The notes beneath the pieces are model-generated. The model made no database searches. It had not been told where the DNA came from and saw nothing but the letters and a program-made list of their open reading frames with translations. DNA of 64,000 bases from Bacillota bacterium (lineage in GTDB: Bacteria > Bacillota > Bacilli > Paenibacillales > NBRC-103111): assembly GCA_023386955.1 (NCBI GenBank), contig JAEWIS010000030.1:104495-168494 (forward strand), given 5' to 3'. Shown here one piece after another: positions 17,763 through 26,260 of this stretch (positions within the stretch are counted from its first letter, which is position 1; each line of letters starts with the position of its first letter). The translations under genes were made by a program, and so were the position numbers.

Positions 17763-18551
17763 GTGGCCAACCTGCAGATGGACTATTATTCAAAAAGCTT
17801 AAAACGACAGGTTTCCTTTTCCGCTGTGATTCCGGCAGAACGGCTGGAGCCGCCTTCACCGGAGCGCAAGGGGCTGAGGTCCCTCTACCTGCTCCACGGT
17901 TATGCCGGCAGCCATACCGACTGGCTCTATTTTACCCGGATTCGGGAGCTGGCGGAGAAGCATCACATTGCGGTTTTTATGCCATCCGGGGAAAACCACT
18001 TCTACCTGGATGATGAGGATAAGGGGGAGCGGCACGGCGAGTTCATCGGCAGCGAGCTGGTGGAGCTGACCCGCAGCCTGTTCCCTTTAAGTCGGGAGCG
18101 GGAGGATACCTTCATCGGAGGCCTGTCCATGGGCGGCTTCGGAGCGATCCGCAACGGGCTAAAGTACAACCGCAGCTTCGGCCGGATTATCGCCTTATCC
18201 TCGGCCTTGATTCTCCACGGGATAGCGGGGATCGGTCCGGACTTTCATAATGGGATAGCGGGATATGGTTATTACCGCAGGGTATTCGGCGATTTGAACG
18301 CCGTATTGGGAAGCGATAAGGATCCCGAGGCACTGGTCCAGGCGCTGAAGGCGGCCGGAGTAGAGCTGCCGCAGATCTATATGGCATGCGGCACCGAGGA
18401 TTTTTTGCTGGAGCAAAACCGGTTGTTCCACGTTTTCCTAACCGGGGAAGGGGTCGCTCATACCTACAAGGAAAGTCCCGGCGCCCATACGTGGGATTTT
18501 TGGAATACGTATATTGCGGAAGCACTGGAATGGGCTTTGGCCGCGGACTAG
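17763..18551 (+). CDS. Alpha/beta-hydrolase esterase (CE1 / esterase D-like)
   Basis: 262 residues. The nucleophile elbow GLSMGG places Ser122, with Asp213 (CGTEDFL) and His242 (GAHTWDFWN) completing the triad; YLLHGYAGSHTDW is the oxyanion region. The family includes acetyl-xylan and feruloyl esterases as well as S-formylglutathione hydrolases; the hemicellulose context favours an acetyl or feruloyl esterase. It is cytoplasmic. GTG at 17763 is the start, with AAAGGAG nine bases before it. It is the last gene of the operon and is followed by a terminator. Confidence 0.87.
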   Translation: MANLQMDYYSKSLKRQVSFSAVIPAERLEPPSPERKGLRSLYLLHGYAGSHTDWLYFTRIRELAEKHHIAVFMPSGENHFYLDDEDKGERHGEFIGSELVELTRSLFPLSREREDTFIGGLSMGGFGAIRNGLKYNRSFGRIIALSSALILHGIAGIGPDFHNGIAGYGYYRRVFGDLNAVLGSDKDPEALVQALKAAGVELPQIYMACGTEDFLLEQNRLFHVFLTGEGVAHTYKESPGAHTWDFWNTYIAEALEWALAAD

Positions 18552-18574
18552 ACACCCGCTTCGGCGGATAATCA

Positions 18575-18614
18575 TCCCCCGCTGTTGGCGAGAAGGCCAA
18601 CGTCGGGGGATTTT
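18575..18614. terminator. Shared terminator between convergent esterase and xynC genes
   Basis: TCCCCCG and CGGGGGA form the outer stem, with GTTGGC / GCCAAC inside. TTTT follows on the plus strand. The minus strand lacks a clear T run, so it acts mainly for the esterase operon. Confidence 0.7.
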
Positions 18615-18631
18615 GCCAAGTGTCGGGGAGA

Positions 18632-20311
18632 TTATTGCGCGGTTACGGTAATGCTGTCCACATTGGGCCCTTCGGTGCCGGTGGTGACCAGCTTCAGCGT
18701 ATTGGTTCCGGTATTCATCGGCACCTGGATCGTGAGCTCGCCCCAGGCGGACCAGCTGCCTGTAGCAGCGAAGGCTTGGTTTGCAATCACCTTGGTGCCG
18801 TTCACCAACACATCCAGATTGCGGGTGCCGGTGTCCAACGCGTACCGGATCTTTACATTTTTGGTGCCGGCCGTGGCGCAGTAGAGGCTGTTCCATTGGA
18901 TAGCTGCGCCGGTGGAGGCGTTGAAGTTCACATAACCTGAGCCGTTATAGCCGGCATTGACGGTTTCCGCAGCGGCATTGGTCAGGGTAGTCCCCGTTTC
19001 CGCCTCATAGGTGGTGCCGCTTGAGCTGCCGCCTGCCGTATAGTCGGCAACGAAGGTGGTGACGCTTTGGGCCGGGAGCTGGGCGGTGAAGGAGCCATTG
19101 AACACGCTGATGGGCGAACCTGCCGCCAGATTCCGGGTGGCATCCGTCAACCAGGAGGAGACGGTGGAGGCGGTGCCGTTCTGAATGGTGAAGCTTTGGC
19201 TGGCTGCCGAGTTGCCGCGGTTAATAGCCACGATCACAGCCTTGTTGCCGCCTTTGTAAGCCGAAACATAAATATTGGTGTTGGGATTTTTGGTGGCATC
19301 CACCCGCACATAGCCTGGACGGACAAACTTGGAGAAGTGGGCCATATTGTAGCCGCGTTTGCTGATGGTTCCATCCTCTTTCATAGGGCCGTACTGGCGG
19401 CGGATATACCACCAGACATAGGCTTGGAACTCACCGTCCACCATAGCGTTGTTAATGTGATAGGACACATCCAGCGCTTCCGGCCACCGGTCGGCGGAGT
19501 TGTTGTCGCTGTTAGGATAATAGACCTCCGTCATCCACAGGTCCTTGCCGCTTCCCTTTTGCTTAAACAGGGGATAAGGGAAATTGCTGAATGGTGTGCC
19601 GTACAGATGGGCTCCCAGAATGTCCATATTAGCCAGCGCCTGGGGATCGTTCAGAATCGGATCGGACATGTTCTTGAGATAGGAAAAGGATTCCGGGGCG
19701 ATGACACGGCAGTTGATGGATCCTGCGTTTTCCTTCATAAAACGGAGCATTTCCTCCGGTGTCCACCAGGTCCACGTATGGGCATAGTCGGGTTCGTTCT
19801 GGACGGAAATAGCATACAGCTCCACTCCGTTATTCTTCATATACGTGACGAAATCGTTAAGATGCTGGGCATAAGCGGCGTATTTGTCGTAACGGAGGCG
19901 TTTGGCGGCGGTGTCGCCATTATGGTTGAAGGTTTCCGTCATGTCGCTGGGCGGGTTCCAAGGGGAAGCGAACACAATGGCTCCGCGGGCGATGGCCGCT
20001 TTGGCCGTGTCCAGCTCCTTGGACCAGTTGTTTTTATTCTCGTCCACATAAATTCGCAGCACGGAAAAACCCAGCTGATTGGCTCCGTTGCCAAAGGCGG
20101 TTTCCCGCTGGGCAGCGGTCAAGTCGCCGATCCAGGCGGGATGGTTGATGCCGCCGAAGCCGCGGATCACTTGCTTCTCCGCCGACAAATTCACCACCGC
20201 GTCGCTGGCTGCCGAAACCTCGCTGGCAATCGGAACCGACAATAACAGGGATAAGGCCGTCGCTCCCGCCAACAGGGCGGAAAAGGACTTTTTCAGACGC
20301 GACACAAACAT
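18632..20311 (-). CDS. xynC: Secreted GH30 glucuronoxylanase with C-terminal CBM6
   Basis: 559 residues. A Sec signal peptide (about 1-35, ending in EVSAA) is followed by a GH30 subfamily 8 catalytic core: acid/base Glu173 (SVQNEPDYA) and nucleophile Glu262 (WMTEVYYP). The loop WYIRRQYG, with the Arg/Tyr pair that contacts methylglucuronic acid in Bacillus XynC, is present, as is SKRGYNMAHFSKFVRPGY. The last ~125 residues are a CBM6. The enzyme cuts glucuronoxylan at positions set by glucuronic acid branches, yielding the acidic oligosaccharides the transporter would import. It is the only secreted xylanase in the window. ATG at 20311 follows AGAAGGAGA; a longer in-frame form is not supported. 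Confidence 0.95.
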   Translation of the reverse strand: MFVSRLKKSFSALLAGATALSLLLSVPIASEVSAASDAVVNLSAEKQVIRGFGGINHPAWIGDLTAAQRETAFGNGANQLGFSVLRIYVDENKNNWSKELDTAKAAIARGAIVFASPWNPPSDMTETFNHNGDTAAKRLRYDKYAAYAQHLNDFVTYMKNNGVELYAISVQNEPDYAHTWTWWTPEEMLRFMKENAGSINCRVIAPESFSYLKNMSDPILNDPQALANMDILGAHLYGTPFSNFPYPLFKQKGSGKDLWMTEVYYPNSDNNSADRWPEALDVSYHINNAMVDGEFQAYVWWYIRRQYGPMKEDGTISKRGYNMAHFSKFVRPGYVRVDATKNPNTNIYVSAYKGGNKAVIVAINRGNSAASQSFTIQNGTASTVSSWLTDATRNLAAGSPISVFNGSFTAQLPAQSVTTFVADYTAGGSSSGTTYEAETGTTLTNAAAETVNAGYNGSGYVNFNASTGAAIQWNSLYCATAGTKNVKIRYALDTGTRNLDVLVNGTKVIANQAFAATGSWSAWGELTIQVPMNTGTNTLKLVTTGTEGPNVDSITVTAQ

Positions 20312-20535
20312 TAAATCATCTCCTTCTAGAATGGTTGGAATATAATGCGCTGTTTCCGGTTGTTTCTCCCTGTTTGCTCCTTTCATAAATCAGAATGGTG
20401 ATCACGCGTGGGTTTCTGTTAAAAATTAGGAGGTTGCGCTTGATTAAAAGATACCATAATGGCTACTAATATGTAAATATATATAATTTATTTCAAAATT
20501 TAACGATTTTCTATTTCTGGGGCGAATACAGAAAT
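20312..20535 (-). other. Upstream region of xynC, no gene seen
   Basis: AT-rich 224 bases containing the ribosome site of xynC near its left end and several weak -10-like strings on the minus strand. I could not single out a promoter, and no cre box was seen. Confidence 0.4.
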
Positions 20536-20576
20536 AAAAAAGAGAGTACCGGATCGTAGAACCGGCACACTCTTTT
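20536..20576 (-). terminator. Terminator-like hairpin, minus strand
   Basis: Read leftward: AAAGAGTGTGCCGG, 9-nt loop, CCGGTACTCTCTT, then TTTTATTT. The stem has two mismatches. It would end transcripts from the GT4 gene at 20948, about 370 bases after its stop, leaving a long trailer that includes the palindromic repeat element. Confidence 0.6.
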
Positions 20577-20646
20577 GAGCAAACACTAAAGCCCCAGCTT
20601 CGTTGCGAGGGAGAAGCTTTTACGGACCATGTTACGTGAGAGATTC

Positions 20647-20829
20647 TAACGGCGGCCAAAGACCTTATTTACGCTAAAACACCACTTTCCAAATTGTAAC
20701 GGCGGTCACAGCCGCTATTTAGACCAATTGCCCTGCTGCGAGCCCTTTTTTAGCCCAATAACGGCTTCTGCTTCCGTTAGATTTTGCAGTCCCCCGTTTT
20801 GGGGCAAATAGCGGCTCTCACCGCCGTTA
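20647..20829. repeat. 183-bp palindromic dispersed element, copy 1
   Basis: Four copies of a ~24-bp motif TAACGG..GC..G.CGYTATT. Two point right, starting at 20647 and 20697; two point left, ending at 20779 and 20829. The same-orientation copies are exactly 50 bp apart and the whole is 183 bp. Each motif is itself a small hairpin. The same geometry recurs at 33799-33981. The 636-bp gap 20312-20947 holds no gene. Confidence 0.85.
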
Positions 20830-20947
20830 GGAACAGCAGCACCAGCATCAGCACCAGTCTGCACTCCCGTTTACCCAAGGGCAAAGCGAAGCGGCGGTTG
20901 TATGGAGCAGGCTGTGTTTCCCGCTAAAAAACAGGTTTGGGGCGATG

Positions 20948-22144
20948 TTAACTCAGCTTCTCCGATTCTATCTCCGCCAGCCCGGTGACCCGGGTAATGG
21001 TTCTCTCATACAACCCCTCTACCGTTTTGGCAAAACGGAGCCCGGTCAGCTCGGACACGGAGTGGCGGGCTTCCGCCGCCAGCCGCTCCTGCAGATAACG
21101 GTCCGTGAGAACCCCATCCGTATACCGGAGGAAGTCGGCCTGCTCCCGGAACATGAAGCCATTGCCCCCATGCCGGAGAACCCCATCCAGACATGGATCC
21201 GCCATTGCTATTACAGGCAATCCGGAGGCCAGCGCCTCCGTGTAGGTCATACCTTGGGTTTCACTCTGGGAGGCGTTAATAAACACATCACCCAGCCTGT
21301 AATACAGAGGGACCCGGTCCCACAGCACTTCCCCGGCAAAAATGGTTTGCCCGCTGATGCCGTATTCCGCGGCAGCCTCCTCAAGCCGCTTCCGCTCGGG
21401 GCCGTCTCCCACCAGGAGCAGCTTCACCCGCTCCTTGCCCGGCAGATAATCCTGCAGGTAACCCAGCAGCGCCTCCACATTCTTTTCCTTGGCTAATCTC
21501 CCGATATAGAGCAGGACCCGGTCACCGGCCGCAATCCCAAGCGACTCCCGCAGCCCATCCAATTCCGCAACAGAGAAAGCGGAGCTGGCACCAAAGCGGC
21601 TGACATCGATGGGAGTAGGCGCTACAGCAATATCCGGACGGACGCCGTAGGTCAGCAATAAGCTCTTTACCTTTTCTGTGGGGACAATCACCTGGTCGGC
21701 GGAATTGCAAAAACGGGTGCTGATGGACCGGGCCAGTTTTTTGGCCGCGGGCTCCAGCATCCCGAGCTTGATAATATAGTGGGTATAATTTTCGTAGATG
21801 GTATGGTAGGTGTGCACCAAAGGAATATGCAGGAGCTTCGCCAGCGTTCTGCCCAGCAATCCTAAGGAAAATTCGGTGTGGGTGTGAATCACATCCAGAC
21901 CCAGCCTGCGGATAAATTGGATGGTTCGCGGCTGGATGAAGATGCCGATGCGTCTGGAGCTGGCAAACGGAAGGCTGGTGACACGGAAGACGCCGGGCTC
22001 ATGCTCGTCAGCGCCCGGATCGGTAGTTGTGAACACATATACCTGATGCCCCAGCTTCTCCAGCAGTCTTTTATGCATCAGCACGGATGTGGCTACACCG
22101 TTAATTTGCGGATAATAGGTTTCCGTAAAAAGCCCGATCTTCAT
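20948..22144 (-). CDS. GT4 family glycosyltransferase (diglucosyl/glucosyl-diacylglycerol synthase-like)
   Basis: 398 residues, GT-B fold. The N-terminal lobe begins MKIGLFTETYYPQINGVATS and contains DVIHTHTEFSLGLLGR. The C-terminal lobe has LYIGRLAKEKN, LLVGDGPERKRLEE and the EX7E signature in SETQGMTYTEALASG. This pattern is characteristic of monoglycosyl-diacylglycerol synthases and related mannosyltransferases that transfer a sugar from a nucleotide donor to membrane lipid. It is monocistronic and unrelated to the xylan genes beside it. The acceptor is inferred from family resemblance. Confidence 0.85.
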   Translation of the reverse strand: MKIGLFTETYYPQINGVATSVLMHKRLLEKLGHQVYVFTTTDPGADEHEPGVFRVTSLPFASSRRIGIFIQPRTIQFIRRLGLDVIHTHTEFSLGLLGRTLAKLLHIPLVHTYHTIYENYTHYIIKLGMLEPAAKKLARSISTRFCNSADQVIVPTEKVKSLLLTYGVRPDIAVAPTPIDVSRFGASSAFSVAELDGLRESLGIAAGDRVLLYIGRLAKEKNVEALLGYLQDYLPGKERVKLLLVGDGPERKRLEEAAAEYGISGQTIFAGEVLWDRVPLYYRLGDVFINASQSETQGMTYTEALASGLPVIAMADPCLDGVLRHGGNGFMFREQADFLRYTDGVLTDRYLQERLAAEARHSVSELTGLRFAKTVEGLYERTITRVTGLAEIESEKLS

Positions 22145-22251
22145 GTGCTACGCTCCCCCTCAAGTAGGATGAGAACAGTCCACCCGTCAGTCTCATCATA
22201 CAGGAAGGAAATGTGCTTGCGGTAAAAATTTTGTTAACGGATCATTAAATC

Positions 22252-24072
22252 CTACAATTTCACCGGCACCATGAGTCCATCGGGGCCAAAACCCAGCGGA
22301 TCAATGCACACCTCGCGGTGGAAGCCCTTGCCCTCCGTGAAACGGGCGAGGGGGGTAACAAACCGGTGATAGGCGATCCAATACTTATCCGTATCCGGCT
22401 CATGGAGGATGGAGTGATGTCCGGTGCCCAGCATATCCTTCGCCTTGTTTTTGACCAGGACGGGATAGCGGTAGGTGACAGGGCCGTAGAGATCTTCTGC
22501 GGTGCCGTAATTAATGTGGTAATCCTCGCTGCCCGTATCGTCGCAGGACCAGGTGAAGTGATACAGCCCGTCACGCTTGAGCACCGTTACCGCTTCGCGG
22601 AAGTCGTACAGCCCCTCCAGATTGCGCATGGTCTCCTCCACGACGCTCACCATATCCTCATTCAGCTTGACGATAGCCGCATGGCTGTTGCCGAAGAGCA
22701 GATACACCTCCCCGTTATCCTCCACATAGATGGATGGATCGATGGCTTGGGCCATGGAGATGCCCAGTCGGCTCAACAGCTCCATAGTGATCAGGGGAAG
22801 AGGCTCCGCCCGGAACGGGCCGGCGGGAGCGTCGGCGACGGCAACACCGATGGCGCTTTTACCGTCTGTTCCTTTGCCGCAGAAGTAATAGTAGTATTTG
22901 CCGTTGCGGGAGGCGATACAAGGTGCCCACGCGCTGCCTAACGCCCAAGGAACATCCTCGGTAGCCAGATCCAGAATGACACCTTCGTCCTTCCACAGCT
23001 TCAGATCGTCGGAGGAGAATACATGAAATTGGGTACCGGACCACTTATCGAAGCCGTCGGTGGTGGGGTACAGGTAATAGCGACCGTCGAATTTGGCCAA
23101 ATCGGGATCGGCGAACTGGCCGGGCAGCACCTGGTGTCCGTCTCCGTATGCGGCTAACAGCCTGCTGCATTCGTCGCGGGTAATGGGCAAAACGCCGCCG
23201 TGGCGCTTTTTGGTGGTACCCATATCAAATTCACTGTCGTCAAGTATCCGGAATTCCCCGCTGGCCAGATCGGACGTAACCAGAGGCAAATACCCCTTGC
23301 CGGCGGCAAAACGGTCCACAATAAGGCACCATTCCTCGCGGTCATTAAACTTGAAGATTTCCGGTCCTTCCACACCCAGGAGCTCCTCCAGCACAGGAGC
23401 GGAGATAGGAACAAAGGCATCCTTGTCCAAGGTAGAGCCCTGCTCTACCCGGATATTCTTGGTGGTTTCATCCTTGGAATACCGGTAGTAGACGCCGTTA
23501 TGGAGCAGGATGGTGGTATCAATAATATGGTTATCCCGTTCAATGTACTTTTCCGTAGGGGTAAAGCTGCGGAAGTCCTTGGTGCGGGAACTGTAAATTT
23601 TATGCTTCGGCTCGGATTCCTGCTGTTCCTTGGTGGAAGAGGCCCAGAAAACCAGGAATTCTCCTGACGCTTCCTCATAGATGGCTTCAGGCGCCCACAG
23701 GCAGCCTGCTCCGGGTATGGCCAGAGTAACCGCCCAAGGAGAGGACCAGTTCACCAGGTCGGCGGATTCCCAGATAATCATGTCCCGGCTTCCGGCATGG
23801 ACGGCGGTGGCCCAGCCTTTGCCGTTGGCTACGCGGAGATCGGTGGCAATCAGGTAAAACTTGTCCGCTTGCGGGTCCCGTACCAGAAACGGGTCGCGGG
23901 CTCCTTTTTCGCCTAATTCAGAACGGAGCACCGGTAAACCCTCGTTTAAGTCCTTCCAATGCAGCCCGTCCTCGCTATAAGCAAAATAGACCTGTTCTCC
24001 GTCAGGCTGCTCTCCGATAAAATGGGCCATTAAATAGCCGGAATAGTTGTTCTTTGGCTGTGTCAATTCCAT
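22252..24072 (-). CDS. Protein with two tandem GH43-type propellers
   Basis: 606 residues without a signal peptide. The C-terminal propeller (about 315-606) has a complete GH43 set: base in QFADPDLAKF, modulator in AIDPSIYVEDN and acid Glu in YDFREAVTVL. The N-terminal propeller (about 10-305) has RDPFLVRD and the acid-like Glu of VEGPEIFKF, but the first blade (YSGYLMAHF) shows no Asp where the base is expected. It may therefore be inactive, act differently, or bind substrate. ATG at 24072 follows GGAGGG; an ATG 54 bases earlier lies inside the promoter. It is probably an intracellular arabinofuranosidase/xylosidase-type enzyme; specificity unknown. Confidence 0.85.
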   Translation of the reverse strand: MELTQPKNNYSGYLMAHFIGEQPDGEQVYFAYSEDGLHWKDLNEGLPVLRSELGEKGARDPFLVRDPQADKFYLIATDLRVANGKGWATAVHAGSRDMIIWESADLVNWSSPWAVTLAIPGAGCLWAPEAIYEEASGEFLVFWASSTKEQQESEPKHKIYSSRTKDFRSFTPTEKYIERDNHIIDTTILLHNGVYYRYSKDETTKNIRVEQGSTLDKDAFVPISAPVLEELLGVEGPEIFKFNDREEWCLIVDRFAAGKGYLPLVTSDLASGEFRILDDSEFDMGTTKKRHGGVLPITRDECSRLLAAYGDGHQVLPGQFADPDLAKFDGRYYLYPTTDGFDKWSGTQFHVFSSDDLKLWKDEGVILDLATEDVPWALGSAWAPCIASRNGKYYYYFCGKGTDGKSAIGVAVADAPAGPFRAEPLPLITMELLSRLGISMAQAIDPSIYVEDNGEVYLLFGNSHAAIVKLNEDMVSVVEETMRNLEGLYDFREAVTVLKRDGLYHFTWSCDDTGSEDYHINYGTAEDLYGPVTYRYPVLVKNKAKDMLGTGHHSILHEPDTDKYWIAYHRFVTPLARFTEGKGFHREVCIDPLGFGPDGLMVPVKL

Positions 24073-24104
24073 GTTCCCTCCATACATCGGTTGTGTTACT
24101 GAAA

Positions 24105-24133
24105 AGTATAGGGGCCTGTCCCACACGGAGCAA
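24105..24133 (-). promoter_or_regulatory. Sigma-A promoter of the tandem GH43 gene
   Basis: On the minus strand TTGCTC, 17 bp, TATACT. Initiation would fall about 25-30 bases before the ATG at 24072. Confidence 0.55.
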
Positions 24134-24164
24134 TAGAATATCCGGCGAAAAACTGACCTATTGT

Positions 24165-24209
24165 GTTAAAAAACGAAGCCAGGCGCCTGTTAAGGAATCC
24201 TGGCTTCGT
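24165..24209 (-). terminator. Terminator of the GT2 gene
   Basis: A perfect 11-bp stem ACGAAGCCAGG / CCTGGCTTCGT followed on the minus strand by TTTTTT, starting 3 bases after the stop codon. Confidence 0.85.
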
Positions 24210-24211
24210 GG

Positions 24212-25168
24212 TTATTGGTTATGTTTGACATACCAATCCGCAGGTTTGTTCACCCACACGTATTCATATAATGTTTCGGGAATACGGACTTGCTGCCGGA
24301 TATCCATTGCGATGCGATACGCCCATTCATCATCTTCCCCATAGCTGCTGTCCGCAAACCGGTGGCGGGCCGCCAGACGTCTGGCATGGCACATAAGATG
24401 GTTCGGCTTACGGTAGTAATACTCTCCGTCAGAGCCATAATTGTATTCTATCCCGTATTTGCAAAGCTTGGCATAAACACCTTCCAGGAAAACGGCAACA
24501 TCAAAAACGAAGCAGTCTGCTGCAGGGTTTTCTTCAATATAACGGAGCAAGGTATCCACGTAATGGGGTTTAAGCTGGTCATCGTCGTCAACGAACGTAA
24601 TAAACCTTCCCTGAGCCTGTTCAATAAGCAGGTTTCGCTTTGCGCCAATTGTTCTTTTCCGGTTTTCTGTGGCAACAAGCAGCTCCACCGGCTTATCGCC
24701 AATCTGCTGCTGCAACTCGTGCATGACCCGGTTCAATGCTTCTGCACGTTCGGGTAGGGAGGGAATCAATACCGATAAGGCGATGTCTTTTTTTCGTTCC
24801 GCCCCTGGAGTTTGCTGGGTATACAATTGGCGGTAATATTGCTGATTGTAAACGATGCTGGGATGATCCGGATAATAACGCGCGGCCATTTCATTATGAT
24901 AATGTGCCTTAACCGTGTCCCCTGTCTGATGGTAACAGAAGCAAAGCTTCAAATGCGGCAGCCATGTCCGGCTTGCCTGATCTGTACCGGCTTGCTCCGG
25001 CATGGAAGCGGCCAATTGAAACCAAAAGATTGCGGACGCCCATTCTTGTGTTTTTACGAAATGTTCCCCCAACTGGTAACACTGGTCTGAAGTCGGTATT
25101 CCTTTTGGGAATGCCAATAATGCATTGTTTATGGAGTCATCGGGGTGAAGCCTGGATTCATTCTCCAT
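24212..25168 (-). CDS. TPR-like plus GT2-family glycosyltransferase
   Basis: 318 residues. Residues about 20-115 look like helical TPR-type repeats (YQLGEHFVKTQEWASAIFWF, LCFCYHQTGDTVKAHYHNEM). Residues 130-318 are a GT-A glycosyltransferase: ALSVLIPSLPERAEALNR, GAKRNLLIEQAQG and the metal-binding FVDDDDQ. ATG at 25168 follows GGGAGG. It is divergent from two further glycan-assembly-like genes. A role in glycosylating a surface or spore protein is possible but inferred; donor and acceptor are unknown. Confidence 0.8.
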   Translation of the reverse strand: MENESRLHPDDSINNALLAFPKGIPTSDQCYQLGEHFVKTQEWASAIFWFQLAASMPEQAGTDQASRTWLPHLKLCFCYHQTGDTVKAHYHNEMAARYYPDHPSIVYNQQYYRQLYTQQTPGAERKKDIALSVLIPSLPERAEALNRVMHELQQQIGDKPVELLVATENRKRTIGAKRNLLIEQAQGRFITFVDDDDQLKPHYVDTLLRYIEENPAADCFVFDVAVFLEGVYAKLCKYGIEYNYGSDGEYYYRKPNHLMCHARRLAARHRFADSSYGEDDEWAYRIAMDIRQQVRIPETLYEYVWVNKPADWYVKHNQ

Positions 25169-25330
25169 GGATCGTTGTCCCTCCCGGCCGGTTGCTTTCC
25201 TAATTCTAGTGTATGAACCGCCCGATTCCCGATATGACTTTTGGAAGTCCACAAAGTCCACATTTGTGCGAATGGATTACCGGGGTGGAGAATAATCTTT
25301 TACTGTGAGTGACAAGGAGAGGTGGAGCCA

Positions 25331-26239
25331 ATGAATTATTTTCAAAACAGGGTGGAGGGAAAGGAGGGGCTTTGCAATCAGTTAATGGCTGTTTTCCGCA
25401 CACTGACAGAAGCATTTCACTCCGCTGGCCGGAATGAACCATCGTGCATTTTGCTTGCCGACGGACAAACCCGCAGGAGCGTGGATTCGGAGCAGGAGCC
25501 TTATTTTTTGCCCTTGCCTATTGATGCATTTATAGATGTACCCCAATTGGAAAAGGTACTTGCCACTAAGCATGTTTCCCTCCGGCGTGTGCAGGATTTG
25601 CAAGCAGAACAGGTGCAGCCTGTTTTATGCTCACGCTTTGCCATCCGTTCCATGACGCAGGAGGAGTCCCGTGATACAGGGGTATGGATTGCAACGTCAT
25701 TCCCTTTTGCCGCAAAGCCGCTGAAGCTGGCTCAATGGATTATCGACAAAATGTCCTTTTATCCTGCGTGGTCTGCACTTCAACTGCGGATCGAGGGTGA
25801 TATGCTGCATTTTCCTGAAGTGAGTAGTATCGGACTGGATGCGTATGCCATCCAACAGGTAGATCTGGCCTCTGAATGTATGGCCCGGATTCCCGGCTTA
25901 AAGGCGGTTTATGTAGCGACAGGGGCGCAGGGAGATAAATTCAAAACCGTTTCCAATGAATTGACCAAACACTTCCCTCAATTAGAAGTGAAAAATAAAG
26001 CCGCCATGCTCCGCTTGTCACCTGAATTGTGGCATGAGTTTGAAGACCTGTCTCTCGAGGAGCAGGCCTTGGTAGATTGGCTGGTATGCGTGGGGGCTCC
26101 CTATTTTCTCGGACCGCATGTAACCTCTTTTTCTTATCTGGCCGGATACATCCGGCATTACCGCGGTTTTGAACCCGAAGCTACTCAACTCTGGCCTGCT
26201 TACCAGAACGCATGGGAAAGCTGGTTTCCCCGGGTTTGA
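25331..26239 (+). CDS. Conserved hypothetical protein, possible glycosyltransferase
   Basis: 302 residues. I do not recognise the family with confidence. The N-terminus (NRVEGKEGLCNQLMAVFRTL) and C-terminal segment (FLGPHVTSFSYLAGYIRHYR) loosely resemble the nucleotide-sugar end of O-fucosyltransferase-like GT-B proteins, which often read GLGNQL and SSFS in those places. No signal peptide or membrane segment. ATG at 25331 is preferred (AAGGAG 11 bases before); GTG at 25322 is too close to that site. It lies 21 bases upstream of another glycosyltransferase-like gene, so the two are probably co-transcribed. Confidence 0.65.
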   Translation: MNYFQNRVEGKEGLCNQLMAVFRTLTEAFHSAGRNEPSCILLADGQTRRSVDSEQEPYFLPLPIDAFIDVPQLEKVLATKHVSLRRVQDLQAEQVQPVLCSRFAIRSMTQEESRDTGVWIATSFPFAAKPLKLAQWIIDKMSFYPAWSALQLRIEGDMLHFPEVSSIGLDAYAIQQVDLASECMARIPGLKAVYVATGAQGDKFKTVSNELTKHFPQLEVKNKAAMLRLSPELWHEFEDLSLEEQALVDWLVCVGAPYFLGPHVTSFSYLAGYIRHYRGFEPEATQLWPAYQNAWESWFPRV

Positions 26240-26260
26240 CAGAACAGAAAGGGTGTGAAC

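Noticed and set aside
20312..20386. Longer N-terminus for XynC
   Set aside because: The signal peptide begins at the ATG at 20311 with a strong ribosome site; the added 25 residues are polar and unlike a signal sequence.
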